A stretch of DNA of 64,000 nt from Ruegeria atlantica (lineage in GTDB: Bacteria > Pseudomonadota > Alphaproteobacteria > Rhodobacterales > Rhodobacteraceae), in contig NZ_WQCF01000009.1 of NCBI RefSeq assembly GCF_013032455.1, positions 62,001 to 126,000 on the forward strand, in the 5' to 3' direction. Position 1 is the stretch's first letter. Each line of letters starts with the position of its first letter. The translations under genes were made by a program, and so were the position numbers. Positions 42,599 to 50,863 of the stretch are shown here, piece after piece. Below the pieces are notes generated by a model, which made no database searches, had not been told where the DNA came from, and saw nothing but the letters and a program-made list of their open reading frames with translations.

Positions 42599-43252
42599 TC
42601 ACGCAGCACGAGCAGCGCTTAAGGCTGCGGCCGTCAAATTTCTGATTTCGTCAAATTTCCCGGCGGCGATCAGCTTGGGGTCGACCATCCAGGATCCACC
42701 GCAAGCAACCACTTGCGATATCCCGAGGTAGTCCGACACATTCCCCGCGTTGACGCCCCCGGTGGGAACGAACCGCATGTCGCCATAGGGCCCCGTCAAC
42801 GCTTTGAGGAATGGAACTCCGCCCGTTGGTCCGGCGGGGAAGAATTTGACAACTTTCAACCCGTGCGACATTGCCTGCTCGACACCGGTTGGATTGTTGA
42901 TCCCCGGAACAATCGGAATTCCCTTGGATTGCGCGTGGCGGACAACGTCAGGGTTGAACCCTGGGGTCACGATGAAAGTTGCGCCCGCCTCGGCGGCGGC
43001 ATCCAACTGATCTACGTTCGTGACCGTGCCTGCCCCCAAAAGGATCTCCGGGACGGCTTGTGCGATGGCGTGTATGGAATCCTTAGCCGCTGCTGTTCGA
43101 AAAGTGACTTCTGCGACGTCCAACCCACCCGCAAGCAGAGCCTTCGCCAGCGGCACGGCATCTTCAGCTCTCTCCAGGACTACCACAGGCAAAAGCCGTG
43201 CAGCGTTGATACGCTGGATGATGTCTTGCTCTGTCACCGTTCTTGTCTCCAT
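42599..43252 (-). CDS. eda: 2-keto-3-deoxy-6-phosphogluconate aldolase (KDPG/KDPGal aldolase family)
   Basis: 217 aa. Class I aldolase with the Schiff-base Lys136 in GLKVVKFFPAG, catalytic Glu48 and Arg52 in VAEVTFRT, GAGTV and the phosphate-site TGGVNAGN. It cleaves a 2-keto-3-deoxy sugar-acid phosphate into pyruvate and an aldose phosphate. The ATG at 43252 lacks a clear ribosome binding site and lies near the promoter; earlier TTG/GTG starts are possible. It is the first gene of the operon that runs to 34.3 kb. Notably no dehydratase or gluconate kinase is seen nearby to feed it. Confidence 0.88.
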   Translation of the reverse strand: METRTVTEQDIIQRINAARLLPVVVLERAEDAVPLAKALLAGGLDVAEVTFRTAAAKDSIHAIAQAVPEILLGAGTVTNVDQLDAAAEAGATFIVTPGFNPDVVRHAQSKGIPIVPGINNPTGVEQAMSHGLKVVKFFPAGPTGGVPFLKALTGPYGDMRFVPTGGVNAGNVSDYLGISQVVACGGSWMVDPKLIAAGKFDEIRNLTAAALSAARAA

Positions 43253-43304
43253 CGAATGAAACGTGATTCTTTTCACAGTCAGCTTATCGCGCAAAATTTT
43301 TTTC

Positions 43305-43335
43305 TGCAATAAAATTGTAGAAATTATTTTCCTAC
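43305..43335. promoter_or_regulatory. Candidate RpiR operator, copy 2 (double site)
   Basis: Upstream of the KDPG aldolase: inverted AATTTTATTGCA core at 43305-43316 directly joined to GTAGAAATTATTTTCCTAC at 43317-43335, which is itself near-palindromic. The GAAATTATTTTC part is repeated exactly at 47953-47964. Confidence 0.55.
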
Positions 43336-43354
43336 CTTGTGCCGACCTCGAAAT

Positions 43355-44380
43355 TTACTTCCCCCGCCGTGCTCGGCGTAGAGAACGCCAACCATCGGAC
43401 ACAACAACAGAAATCAGAACTGAGCCAACGACAACCTTTTGCCATTCCGCAGCAACCTCAAATAGGTTGAATGCGTTATTGACCAGCGTGATGAACAGCA
43501 CACCCAAAACAGACCCAAGCACCGAGCCGCGCCCTCCGGCGATGCTGGCTCCGCCTACGAGACAGGCAATGATGATCTGCAACTCCACGCCAGAGCCAAT
43601 ATGACGACTGGCCAAACCGGTTCGCGCGGCGATGAACATACCGGCTATCGCGGCCAAAACACCGCACAAAACGAAACCTGCCAACTGAAGTCGACGCACC
43701 GGTATACCCAACGACCGCGCCGCATCCGGATTGTCACCAGCAAGATAGAGGAGGCGCCCAATCGGATGGCGGCGCAATATGACATCTGCGCCAAGCGCCA
43801 AGACAATCGCCAGAAGGAGAATAATGTGAAGCGGTCCGATATGCAGCGATCCAAACGCATAATAGCCCGGATCAACTTCGGGACCTGACACATACATCCA
43901 AGGCTGTGGACGACCGCCTCCGATCATCAGGTCAACCAAACCACGCAGTACATACAGCGCCCCAAGGGTCACAATCAAAGGGTTCAACCCGACATAAGAC
44001 ACCAACACGCCGTTGAATACTCCGACAATTGCTCCAACACCGACACCGCCGATCATGGCCACTTGCCAAGGCAGACCCGCAGAAAGAAGCCATGTCGCCA
44101 CGAGACCGGCCAAAGCCATTGTGGCCCCGATCGACAGGTCGAATGTGCCGGTCACAAAAAGCACTGTCATGCCAATTGCCAGAAGGACCATTGGTCCAAT
44201 GCTGGTTTGCAGGGAGGCGAGGTTGTTCGCGTTCAGGAAAAAGGGACTACCAAACACCAAAACCAGAAGAAGCACTGCAACCACAATACCGGCTGTAACC
44301 TCGGGCTGTGCAAGCAAGCGGCTTAGAGTTATTGATTGTGCGGGAACAGTCTTGGGTGTCGCCACTGCTTCAGCAGACAT
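43355..44380 (-). CDS. Sugar ABC transporter permease (CUT2 family)
   Basis: 341 aa. VLFVTGTFDLSIGATMALAG, GAIVGVFNGVLVSYVGLNPLIVTLGALYV, RLLYLAGDNPDAARSLGIPV and QIIIACLVGGASIAGGRGS are CUT2 hallmarks. The ATG shares a base with the upstream permease stop (TGATG), and GGAGGGCGTG precedes it. It forms the membrane channel of transporter 3 with the adjacent permease, probably as a heterodimer. Confidence 0.92.
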   Translation of the reverse strand: MSAEAVATPKTVPAQSITLSRLLAQPEVTAGIVVAVLLLVLVFGSPFFLNANNLASLQTSIGPMVLLAIGMTVLFVTGTFDLSIGATMALAGLVATWLLSAGLPWQVAMIGGVGVGAIVGVFNGVLVSYVGLNPLIVTLGALYVLRGLVDLMIGGGRPQPWMYVSGPEVDPGYYAFGSLHIGPLHIILLLAIVLALGADVILRRHPIGRLLYLAGDNPDAARSLGIPVRRLQLAGFVLCGVLAAIAGMFIAARTGLASRHIGSGVELQIIIACLVGGASIAGGRGSVLGSVLGVLFITLVNNAFNLFEVAAEWQKVVVGSVLISVVVSDGWRSLRRARRGK

Positions 44381-45357
44381 CACGCGCCCTCCTTCTTGTT
44401 TATGATCATGTCGACCAACACTGCGCAAATCAGCAGCACACCAATGGCGACCTGTTGGGCAAGCGGGTTAACGTTGTACATGACGAGGCCATTCAGGATC
44501 AGCGCAAGAAAGAGCAAGCCAAGCACCGAGCCTCCGACACCACCACGCCCTCCATATAGGCTTGCACCCCCCAAGATGGCCGCCGTGACATAAGTGAATT
44601 CCAGGCCAACCCCCATATCGGTACTCGCATGGGTTAAACGAGATGCGGTCAGGACCCCTCCGACCCCGGCGAAGAAGGCCGACGCAACAAATGCCCAAAG
44701 CTTGAATGCGTCAGTTCGGATGCCATAGATACGCGCCGTCTCTGAATTTTCTCCAACCAGATACATCTTGCGGAACAGCGATGAGCGCAGTTGCAGGAAC
44801 ACAAGGACGGCAAGCGCAAAACCCGCGACAATGATTGTTGCATTTATTCCGAACCAACGGGTCTTTGCCAAAAGCCTGAAGTCTCGCGGATAAACGCCCC
44901 CAACCAAATCAGTGGCCAGGACACCGACGACCCCTTGAACAAGGATCAAAGTGCCGATTGTTAACATCAACGAATTGACTTTGAACCGGGTTACCAGAAA
45001 ACCATTGGCAAAGCCGACAGCGGTTGCAACGCATAGCGCCAGAACGATCGCGGGATAAAGGTCCAGCCCACCCACCTTGAGAAGCCACCCTGTCAGTGTT
45101 CCGGCCAGCGCGTAGACGGCACCTACTGACAGATCGATCTCCCCGAGCACCATCACATAGGTGAATCCAAAAATCGCAATCGCATCGATCGAAAGCGCGA
45201 AAGCAAGGGAGTAGAGATTGTTGTAGGCAGAAAACTGAGCCTTTGTGACCGCGAGGAAGACAAACAGCAAAAGCACCGCTGCAACGAGGATACCGCCGGA
45301 GGCGGCAAATCCGCGGAGATTGAAAGGTACGCTCATCGATTGATCGGTCGCAGCCAT
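44380..45357 (-). CDS. Sugar ABC transporter permease (CUT2 family), second subunit
   Basis: 325 aa. VMVLGEIDLSVGAVYALAGTLTG, AVGFANGFLVTRFKVNSLMLT, KMYLVGENSETARIYGI and TAAILGGASLYGGRGGVGG mark the CUT2 fold. Two different permeases in one operon suggest a heteromeric channel, unlike the single-permease transporters at 16.6 and 30.6 kb. Confidence 0.92.
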   Translation of the reverse strand: MAATDQSMSVPFNLRGFAASGGILVAAVLLLFVFLAVTKAQFSAYNNLYSLAFALSIDAIAIFGFTYVMVLGEIDLSVGAVYALAGTLTGWLLKVGGLDLYPAIVLALCVATAVGFANGFLVTRFKVNSLMLTIGTLILVQGVVGVLATDLVGGVYPRDFRLLAKTRWFGINATIIVAGFALAVLVFLQLRSSLFRKMYLVGENSETARIYGIRTDAFKLWAFVASAFFAGVGGVLTASRLTHASTDMGVGLEFTYVTAAILGGASLYGGRGGVGGSVLGLLFLALILNGLVMYNVNPLAQQVAIGVLLICAVLVDMIINKKEGA

Positions 45358-45368
45358 GTCTCTTCCTT

Positions 45369-46871
45369 TCAGTGAACGGCGCTGCCAGCGGCCAGTGTCA
45401 TCGCGCTATCTTCGGTGATTTCATCGCCAATCAATTCGCCAACTATGCGATTGCTCCGCATGACGATCACGCGGTCGCAGAGGCTCACGAGTTCTGGAAG
45501 TTCGGAGGAAAACACCATCACGCTGGTGCCGTTTTCGGCCAACTCAATCAACTTGCGGTGCATCTCGGCCTTGGCACCAACGTCTACGCCTCTGGTTGGT
45601 TCATTGACGATCACCACATCTGGATCTGGCGTCAGACAAGCGGCCATCATCACTTTCTGCTGATTGCCGCCACTAAGCGATGCGGGCGTGCTGGCCAACC
45701 CGCCCGCCTTGATCTCAAATCGGTCCGAATACGCCCGGGACGTATCTTGCACCTTCGTACGCCGGATCAACCCCATACGGCTGAGCCGAGACAGGACAGG
45801 CGCGGTAATGTTGTCCGTCAATGCCCGGTATTTAAACAACCCGGATTCAGAGCGGTCTGGCGATAAGTAGGTGACCCCTGCGTCGATCATCTTGAGCGGC
45901 GTAGGGTTGGGAACGACGTTTTCCTTCACGTGCAGGGTTCCCGCGGCCGGAACATCAAGCCCAAAGAGAAGGCGGGAAAGCTCACTCGCCCCCGAACCTT
46001 CCAGACCGAAAACCCCCAAGACCTCGCCCTGGTACAAATCTAGAGTCACGTCGTTGAGGCCGCCAACACCTGACACCCCTTTGGCGCCAAAGGCGACGAT
46101 GTCCCGGTTTGCGCCGCTTGACGCTCGGCGCCTATGCAGCTCGCCCATGTCACGCCCAACCATGCGTTGCACCAAGTCTGCCTCGGTCAGACCCGCATTC
46201 TCCAGCGTCTCAATGTACTCTCCGTCTCGCAGCACGGTTATCCGATCACTGATCTCGAGGACTTCCGGGATCCGGTGCGAGACAAACAAAACACTTTTAC
46301 CTTCCGCCCGCAGTGACTTGATGAGATCTAACAAAGTTTCCGTTTCCTGCGCATTCAGGCTGGACGTTGGCTCATCAAGAATGATCAGGCGGCGGCTCTC
46401 AGAAATGGTCCGGAGGATCTCTACAATCTGCTTCTGCCCGGTTGTCAGTGAGGACATCAGCTGATCCGGCGCAATAATTAAATTGAAAAGATTGAGCTTG
46501 GCAGTTGCAAATTCATTCAGTGCCTTTCGGTTTACAAAACCGGCCCGGTTGCGTGTAGGCAAGTCGGGGGCGAGGTTCTCGGCGACGGTCAAGCCATTAA
46601 AGATCGCCAGTTCCTGGTGAACCATCGCGATACCGAGATCATCAGAAACGGCTGGAGAGAACCGCGTCAGCGTTTGACCGGCCACAACCACCTCGCCCTT
46701 CGAAGGGGCGGTCTCACCTCGCACCACACGCATTGTCGTGCTTTTGCCCGCCCCGTTCTCGCCAAGGAGCGCGTGGACTTCACCGGCGCGTATGGAGAAA
46801 CTCACATCCTTCAGCGCCTGAACCGGCCCGTAGGACTTGGACACATGCCTGAGTTCGACAAGATCTGGCAT
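45369..46871 (-). CDS. Sugar ABC transporter ATP-binding protein (CUT2 family, two NBDs)
   Basis: 500 aa. Domain 1 Walker A GENGAGKSTTMR, signature LTTGQKQIVEILRT, Walker B LIILDEPTSSL. Domain 2 has a degenerate P-loop (GLEGSGASE), then LSGGNQQKVMMAACL and VIVNEPTRGVDVG, where Walker B has Asn for the usual Asp. The ATG at 46871 has GGAGGAAAAG before it. It powers transporter 3. Confidence 0.92.
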   Translation of the reverse strand: MPDLVELRHVSKSYGPVQALKDVSFSIRAGEVHALLGENGAGKSTTMRVVRGETAPSKGEVVVAGQTLTRFSPAVSDDLGIAMVHQELAIFNGLTVAENLAPDLPTRNRAGFVNRKALNEFATAKLNLFNLIIAPDQLMSSLTTGQKQIVEILRTISESRRLIILDEPTSSLNAQETETLLDLIKSLRAEGKSVLFVSHRIPEVLEISDRITVLRDGEYIETLENAGLTEADLVQRMVGRDMGELHRRRASSGANRDIVAFGAKGVSGVGGLNDVTLDLYQGEVLGVFGLEGSGASELSRLLFGLDVPAAGTLHVKENVVPNPTPLKMIDAGVTYLSPDRSESGLFKYRALTDNITAPVLSRLSRMGLIRRTKVQDTSRAYSDRFEIKAGGLASTPASLSGGNQQKVMMAACLTPDPDVVIVNEPTRGVDVGAKAEMHRKLIELAENGTSVMVFSSELPELVSLCDRVIVMRSNRIVGELIGDEITEDSAMTLAAGSAVH

Positions 46872-46939
46872 CTTTTCCTCCGCGAAGCAGGGCTTGGTCC
46901 CACGCGCTGGCAACTTCCTGCGCGCAGGACTTGTTCTCC

Positions 46940-47935
46940 TCAGTCGTACTGGGGGATGTTCTCATGCATGAACGACTCAACGTTTTCTGCATTGATGACC
47001 TGGGCACCCATATAGATGACCTCGGGTGCCGAGGTGATGCCGGACGCTGTATTGTCTGCAGAGATCGGTACACCAGCCAAACCAACATTCGCATCGTTGA
47101 AAGCTTCGAGGATTTGGATCGCCATGAAGCTTTCCAATGCAGTCTTGTTAATGATCGAGCTATCGATCACACCATCCGCGATACACTCAAGAACCGGAGC
47201 TTCCCGATCGTTGACCACCACCGCGAGGTCAGCGATATCAAGGCCAAGTTCCTCTGCTGCCAGACATATTCCGGTGCCCGATGAAGCGTCGAAGCCAACG
47301 ATGGCGTCGATGTCCTCATAGGTGTTGAAGATCGCCTTACCAGCTTCAATAGCATCTGCCGTATTGGCTTTGTCGTCAACGCGCCCGGCTTCCTGCCAAT
47401 TGGAATTGGCGGTGACGTAATCGGTAAAGCCCGTGATCTTTGCGTCAGTGTTGGACGCGCCCCAGTTCCCACTTGCAACATAAGCACCTTCGGTTCCAGC
47501 GAGACGGATCAACTCTTTGGCTTGTTCCACGCCGGATTGATAGTTGTCCAAACCAATAAAGGTCATTGCGCCGTGGTCGTCGACGGTCGCTTCGATAACA
47601 ACGACGGGAATGCCTTGGTCCATCGCTCGTTTGATTGCAGGAACCGCACCTGGCTCCCAAAGCGATGTGATGATCCCATCAGGTTCTTTGGCGATCGCTT
47701 GCTCGACTGCTTCGGCATGACCTGCAGGATCCCAACCCTGGGGGCCAGTGGTGCGGATCTCTACACCGAACTTATCAGCCGCATAGCGCATGCCAAGATG
47801 GTTATCGAGCAGGTAAGGGTGACCCAGAAGCTGGGATGCATAGTAGTAGACGCGATCTTCCGCAGACGCGGAACTTGCCGCGACAATGGCCGTTCCTCCG
47901 ATCACGGCAGCCTTGAGCAAAGTCGAAAGTTTCAT
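46940..47935 (-). CDS. Sugar ABC transporter substrate-binding protein
   Basis: 331 aa, Peripla_BP_4. Signal peptide MKLSTLLKAAVIGGTAIVAA ending SSASA; mature N-terminus EDRVYYYASQLLGHPYLLDNH. DGIITSLWEPGAVPAIKRAM and GFDASSGTGICLAAEELGL fit the ribose-binding fold. It is the first gene of transporter 3. Its upstream region holds several copies of the AT-rich RpiR-like motif. The ligand is unknown. Confidence 0.9.
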   Translation of the reverse strand: MKLSTLLKAAVIGGTAIVAASSASAEDRVYYYASQLLGHPYLLDNHLGMRYAADKFGVEIRTTGPQGWDPAGHAEAVEQAIAKEPDGIITSLWEPGAVPAIKRAMDQGIPVVVIEATVDDHGAMTFIGLDNYQSGVEQAKELIRLAGTEGAYVASGNWGASNTDAKITGFTDYVTANSNWQEAGRVDDKANTADAIEAGKAIFNTYEDIDAIVGFDASSGTGICLAAEELGLDIADLAVVVNDREAPVLECIADGVIDSSIINKTALESFMAIQILEAFNDANVGLAGVPISADNTASGITSAPEVIYMGAQVINAENVESFMHENIPQYD

Positions 47936-47952
47936 GGACTCCTCCCTTCGAA

Positions 47953-48032
47953 GAAATTATTTTCACGATTCCTTATTAGCATCGCATGAAATTTTATTGC
48001 AAGATAAATCTGTAGAATCTTATGAAATTGCA
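47953..48032. promoter_or_regulatory. Candidate RpiR operator cluster, copy 3
   Basis: Contains GAAATTATTTTC (47953-47964), GAAATTTTATTGCA (47988-48001) and TGTAGAATCTTATGAAATTG (48011-48030), all variants of the motifs before the KDPG aldolase and rpiR genes. It is the regulatory region of the transporter-3 operon. Confidence 0.55.
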
Positions 48033-48084
48033 AGGCTCGCTTTGTGGCATTGATCTGCGGATGAGCCACGGACTGCATTAGCCG

Positions 48085-48390
48085 ATGTCAGTGGCCGACC
48101 GCAGCCATGGCGTCAAATATGCGCCGACGGTCGCTACTCGAGCGCAATCGAAGAAACGCCCGACTCGGAATTCCTGGCGTACGGGTGAGACTAAAATACA
48201 GGTTCGCGGCAAGTGGATGTATCGCTACCGAGCGGTCGACAAGGCAGGAAACACACTTGATTTTATGCTTTCTGAACGACGAAACGGCCCTGCAGCGAAT
48301 AGATTCTTTGCCAAAGAGCTGTGGTCAAACGGCACTCCAAGCAATACCGTGATCGATAAGAGCGATGCCAACGCAGCGGGAATTTCCTAG
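48085..48390 (+). pseudogene. IS6-family transposase remnant
   Basis: About 100 codons of an IS6-type DDE transposase: RPTRNSWRTGETKIQVRGKW, MYRYRAVDKAGNTLDFMLSE, RRNGPAANRFFAKEL and NTVIDKS. The first catalytic Asp (usually WRxDET) is Gly here, and both the N-terminal HTH and the C-terminal half with the final Glu are missing. It is a dead, internally deleted insertion sequence. The related IS end lies 74 bp downstream. Confidence 0.82.
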
Positions 48391-48463
48391 CACCACGACG
48401 TCTGGTGTTCGGCTGTATACCGAGATCGTCGGATAAGTGCGCCCGGTAAGACGGTGACTTTTG

Positions 48464-48489
48464 CCGTTCCAAAAGTTTGCGACAAATCC
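48464..48489. repeat. IS-end-like 26-bp repeat, copy 1
   Basis: 26 bp that recur at 52992-53017 in the same orientation with two mismatches. Read on the minus strand the sequence contains TGTCGCAAACTTTTGGAAC, which resembles IS6-family terminal repeats (GGxxxTGTYGCAAA). Confidence 0.65.
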
Positions 48490-48497
48490 TCACTCGA

Positions 48498-49166
48498 ATG
48501 CGCAACATAAACAAGTGGTTTGGCGACTATCACCCATTGCGATCTGCTAATTTGGACGTGTTTGAAGGAGAAAAGCTTGTGTTGTGTGGCCCTTCGGTAT
48601 CCGGAAATTCAACACCTCTGCAAACTTTGAACGGTTTGTAGCCCCACGAGGACGGAGAAGTCCGGATCGGGAACATAAGGTTGTCAGAACGCGACGGATC
48701 TGCACATGACCTCCAGCGGCACGTCAGGATGGTGTTTCAAGCGTTTAACCATTTCCCACATCTGTCAATTATTGAGAATTGTTGTCTCGAGCCAACGAAA
48801 GTACTCGGTTTAAGCCAAAAAGTTGTAAAAGAACGCGCAATGGTGGAACTGGTGCGCCTTGGGATCGCAGAACAGGCTTACAAATATTCCGCTGCACTTT
48901 CCGGCGGCCAGCAGCAGCGCACCGTAATTTGTCGCTCGTTGTGTATACGCCCCCGCGTAATGTTATTTAACGAACCCACGTCAGCGCTGGATTCAGTAGC
49001 GTCACGTGTTTTGAAGGATGTTATGTTTGAGCTCGTGGAAGAAGGAGTGACGATAATAATTGTCTCTCACGAGATGTGTTTTGCACGACGCTTCGCGGAT
49101 CGCATAGTAATGATGGAGCATGGAAGGATTCCTCATGAACCAGCCGCCAAGACTCTTTTTAGGTGA
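48498..49166 (+). pseudogene. Polar amino-acid ABC transporter ATPase (GlnQ-like) pseudogene
   Basis: Starting at ATG 48498 the frame encodes MRNINKWFGDYHPLRSANLD and GEKLVLCGPSVSGNSTPLQT, a Walker A with the essential Lys changed to Asn and the usual GSG to VSG. It then meets an in-frame TAG and continues in the same frame with MVFQAFNHFPHLSIIENC, LSGGQQQRTVICRSLC and VMLFNEPTSALDS. The stop and the lost P-loop Lys show it is non-functional. It is probably the remains of a solute uptake operon cut by the IS element just upstream. Confidence 0.85.
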
Positions 49167-49390
49167 TTGTGTCCACCTGAGTGATAACGCCTTCATCAAC
49201 GGATTTGTCCAGGAATAGGCCGCAGATACACAGCGGTTTGTTTGTACTCTGTTTATTTGACGGCAGCATCGTTGAAGTTAGTGTGCCGATAGTACTACCG
49301 GTTGGGCGAACTGCTGAAACGTGCGGATTCCGGGCATGAATTGACCCTTCAGACACGCTCTGTGTTAACTCGACCACGCTCAATGCGGGT

Positions 49391-50737
49391 TCAGAAAAGC
49401 TTCGCTATTGCCCTTGCCATAGTTTCTTCCTGATCGTCGCCGCTACCTGTCGAGAAATAAGCGATCACAAGATTCCGTGACGGGGAAATGTAAAGCCCCT
49501 GTGCACCCACGCCTTTCTTCCAGAAATCGCCATCCTCAAAGACGGCATCCCACTGATAGCGGTTCGAAATGTTCCGGTCATCCGGGAAGCCCTTGCGGGC
49601 GTTCAACTCACCGAGATATCCGCGATGATAAATCGCCGAATCTCCACCGGTTTGAATGTTGCTGATGATGGCGTCTGATATGATCTGCTCTTCGGAAATC
49701 TCGCTCCAGCTCGGCGTGAACAGCATGCCAAATCGGGCCATGTCCCTCAGCGTCGAATTCATTACTCCGAAACTTGCCGGCAGTCCGCCATCGCTGACCG
49801 CAACGAAGGCATCATGCTCCATTCCGGCCTTCCGCCAAATCCGTTCGCTGAGGAATTCGGGCAATGGTTTGCCGGAGACGTTCTCAACAATGAGGTCAAC
49901 GACGAAAGTGTTGATTGAGTTGTATTCGAAAACTTCATAGCCCGGGCCACGGCGCTGCATGCCAGCTAGCACCTCTAAGGGCGTCTCCTCGACGCCAAGT
50001 GGATTGTCGAGCAAGCCCATGGCAGATGTCCAACGGTACCATCCTTGTTCGGGGTTACTGCGCGAGTCGCCGGCCGGTTCGTCAAGTTCGGTTGAATCGA
50101 GACCCGTCGCCATGTCGAGAGCGTGTTCGACCGGTACTGTGTCCCACACGGAACCTTCAAGTTCAGGGATATAGGCACTGACAGGTTGCGATATATCGAC
50201 TTTTCCCTCTTCTTCCAGCAAAGCGAGCAGAGTGCTTCCGAGTATCTTTCCGGAGGAATACCAGTTGTGCTTGTCGAATGGGCGCATTGTTTTGTAACGC
50301 TCAAACAAGATCTCACCATCTTTGACAACGATCAGCCCGTCCATTGGGTACTTGTCGAACTGTTCGTTTACGGTGGCGGTCGAACCGTCTTCACGCGTAA
50401 ACTCGATATCTCCGATCGAGGGGTCTATTTTCTCCTGCAACTCGCTGATCGGACCGTCGCGAAGGACCTGCGCCGTCGGGAAAAAGCGCGACATGTTTTG
50501 CCATGCCCATTGCGTGCGCGGGCTTGCCGCCAACATCTGAACCCGGTTTTCCTCCTCGCCGAAAAAATCATGGTTACCGCGAATTTCCCCAAGCGGTGTG
50601 TCAACGGCCAGCTTATTTTCAGCGATTGTAATATGCGGCAGGAAAGCCGAAGCGCCTGCTAGTACTATCGCCCGCAGGGATGGCCGGAAGTTTGAGGTTG
50701 GGGTGTGACTGTTTGGTTTGCCAAGACGGGCCTGCAT
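49391..50737 (-). CDS. Secreted serine hydrolase, beta-lactamase/penicillin-binding-protein fold (class C-like)
   Basis: 448 aa. A hydrophobic N-terminal stretch (SLRAIVLAGASAFLPHITIA) suggests export. The active-site SxxK is in NWYSSGKILGS; a YNS triad lies in FEYNSINTFVVDL in place of the usual YxN, and the C-terminal domain ends in GLYISPSRNLVIAYFSTGSG. Family members are esterases, peptidases or amidases, rarely true beta-lactamases. It lies directly downstream of an Ntn amide hydrolase gene in the same direction. The substrate is unknown. Confidence 0.85.
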   Translation of the reverse strand: MQARLGKPNSHTPTSNFRPSLRAIVLAGASAFLPHITIAENKLAVDTPLGEIRGNHDFFGEEENRVQMLAASPRTQWAWQNMSRFFPTAQVLRDGPISELQEKIDPSIGDIEFTREDGSTATVNEQFDKYPMDGLIVVKDGEILFERYKTMRPFDKHNWYSSGKILGSTLLALLEEEGKVDISQPVSAYIPELEGSVWDTVPVEHALDMATGLDSTELDEPAGDSRSNPEQGWYRWTSAMGLLDNPLGVEETPLEVLAGMQRRGPGYEVFEYNSINTFVVDLIVENVSGKPLPEFLSERIWRKAGMEHDAFVAVSDGGLPASFGVMNSTLRDMARFGMLFTPSWSEISEEQIISDAIISNIQTGGDSAIYHRGYLGELNARKGFPDDRNISNRYQWDAVFEDGDFWKKGVGAQGLYISPSRNLVIAYFSTGSGDDQEETMARAIAKLF

Positions 50738-50863
50738 TTAGATATCACCTTACTGTTTAGAAATGCACCGGAATGCGATTGCCAAGTCGCATCGACAAGA
50801 ATGTTTGGAAATGACCGGGGTTCAAGGGCTCGTTCTGTTCGAAAAACCCTGCCAACAAATTGG

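Noticed and set aside
46917..46930. 14-bp palindrome TCCTGCGCGCAGGA between the transporter-3 binding-protein and ATPase genes
   Set aside because: The loop would be too short for a stable hairpin and no T run follows, so it was not called a terminator, although the place matches the hairpins of the other transporters.
49167..49390. Possible gene between the ATPase pseudogene and the serine hydrolase
   Set aside because: Only short ORFs without domain likeness; looks like non-coding or decayed sequence.
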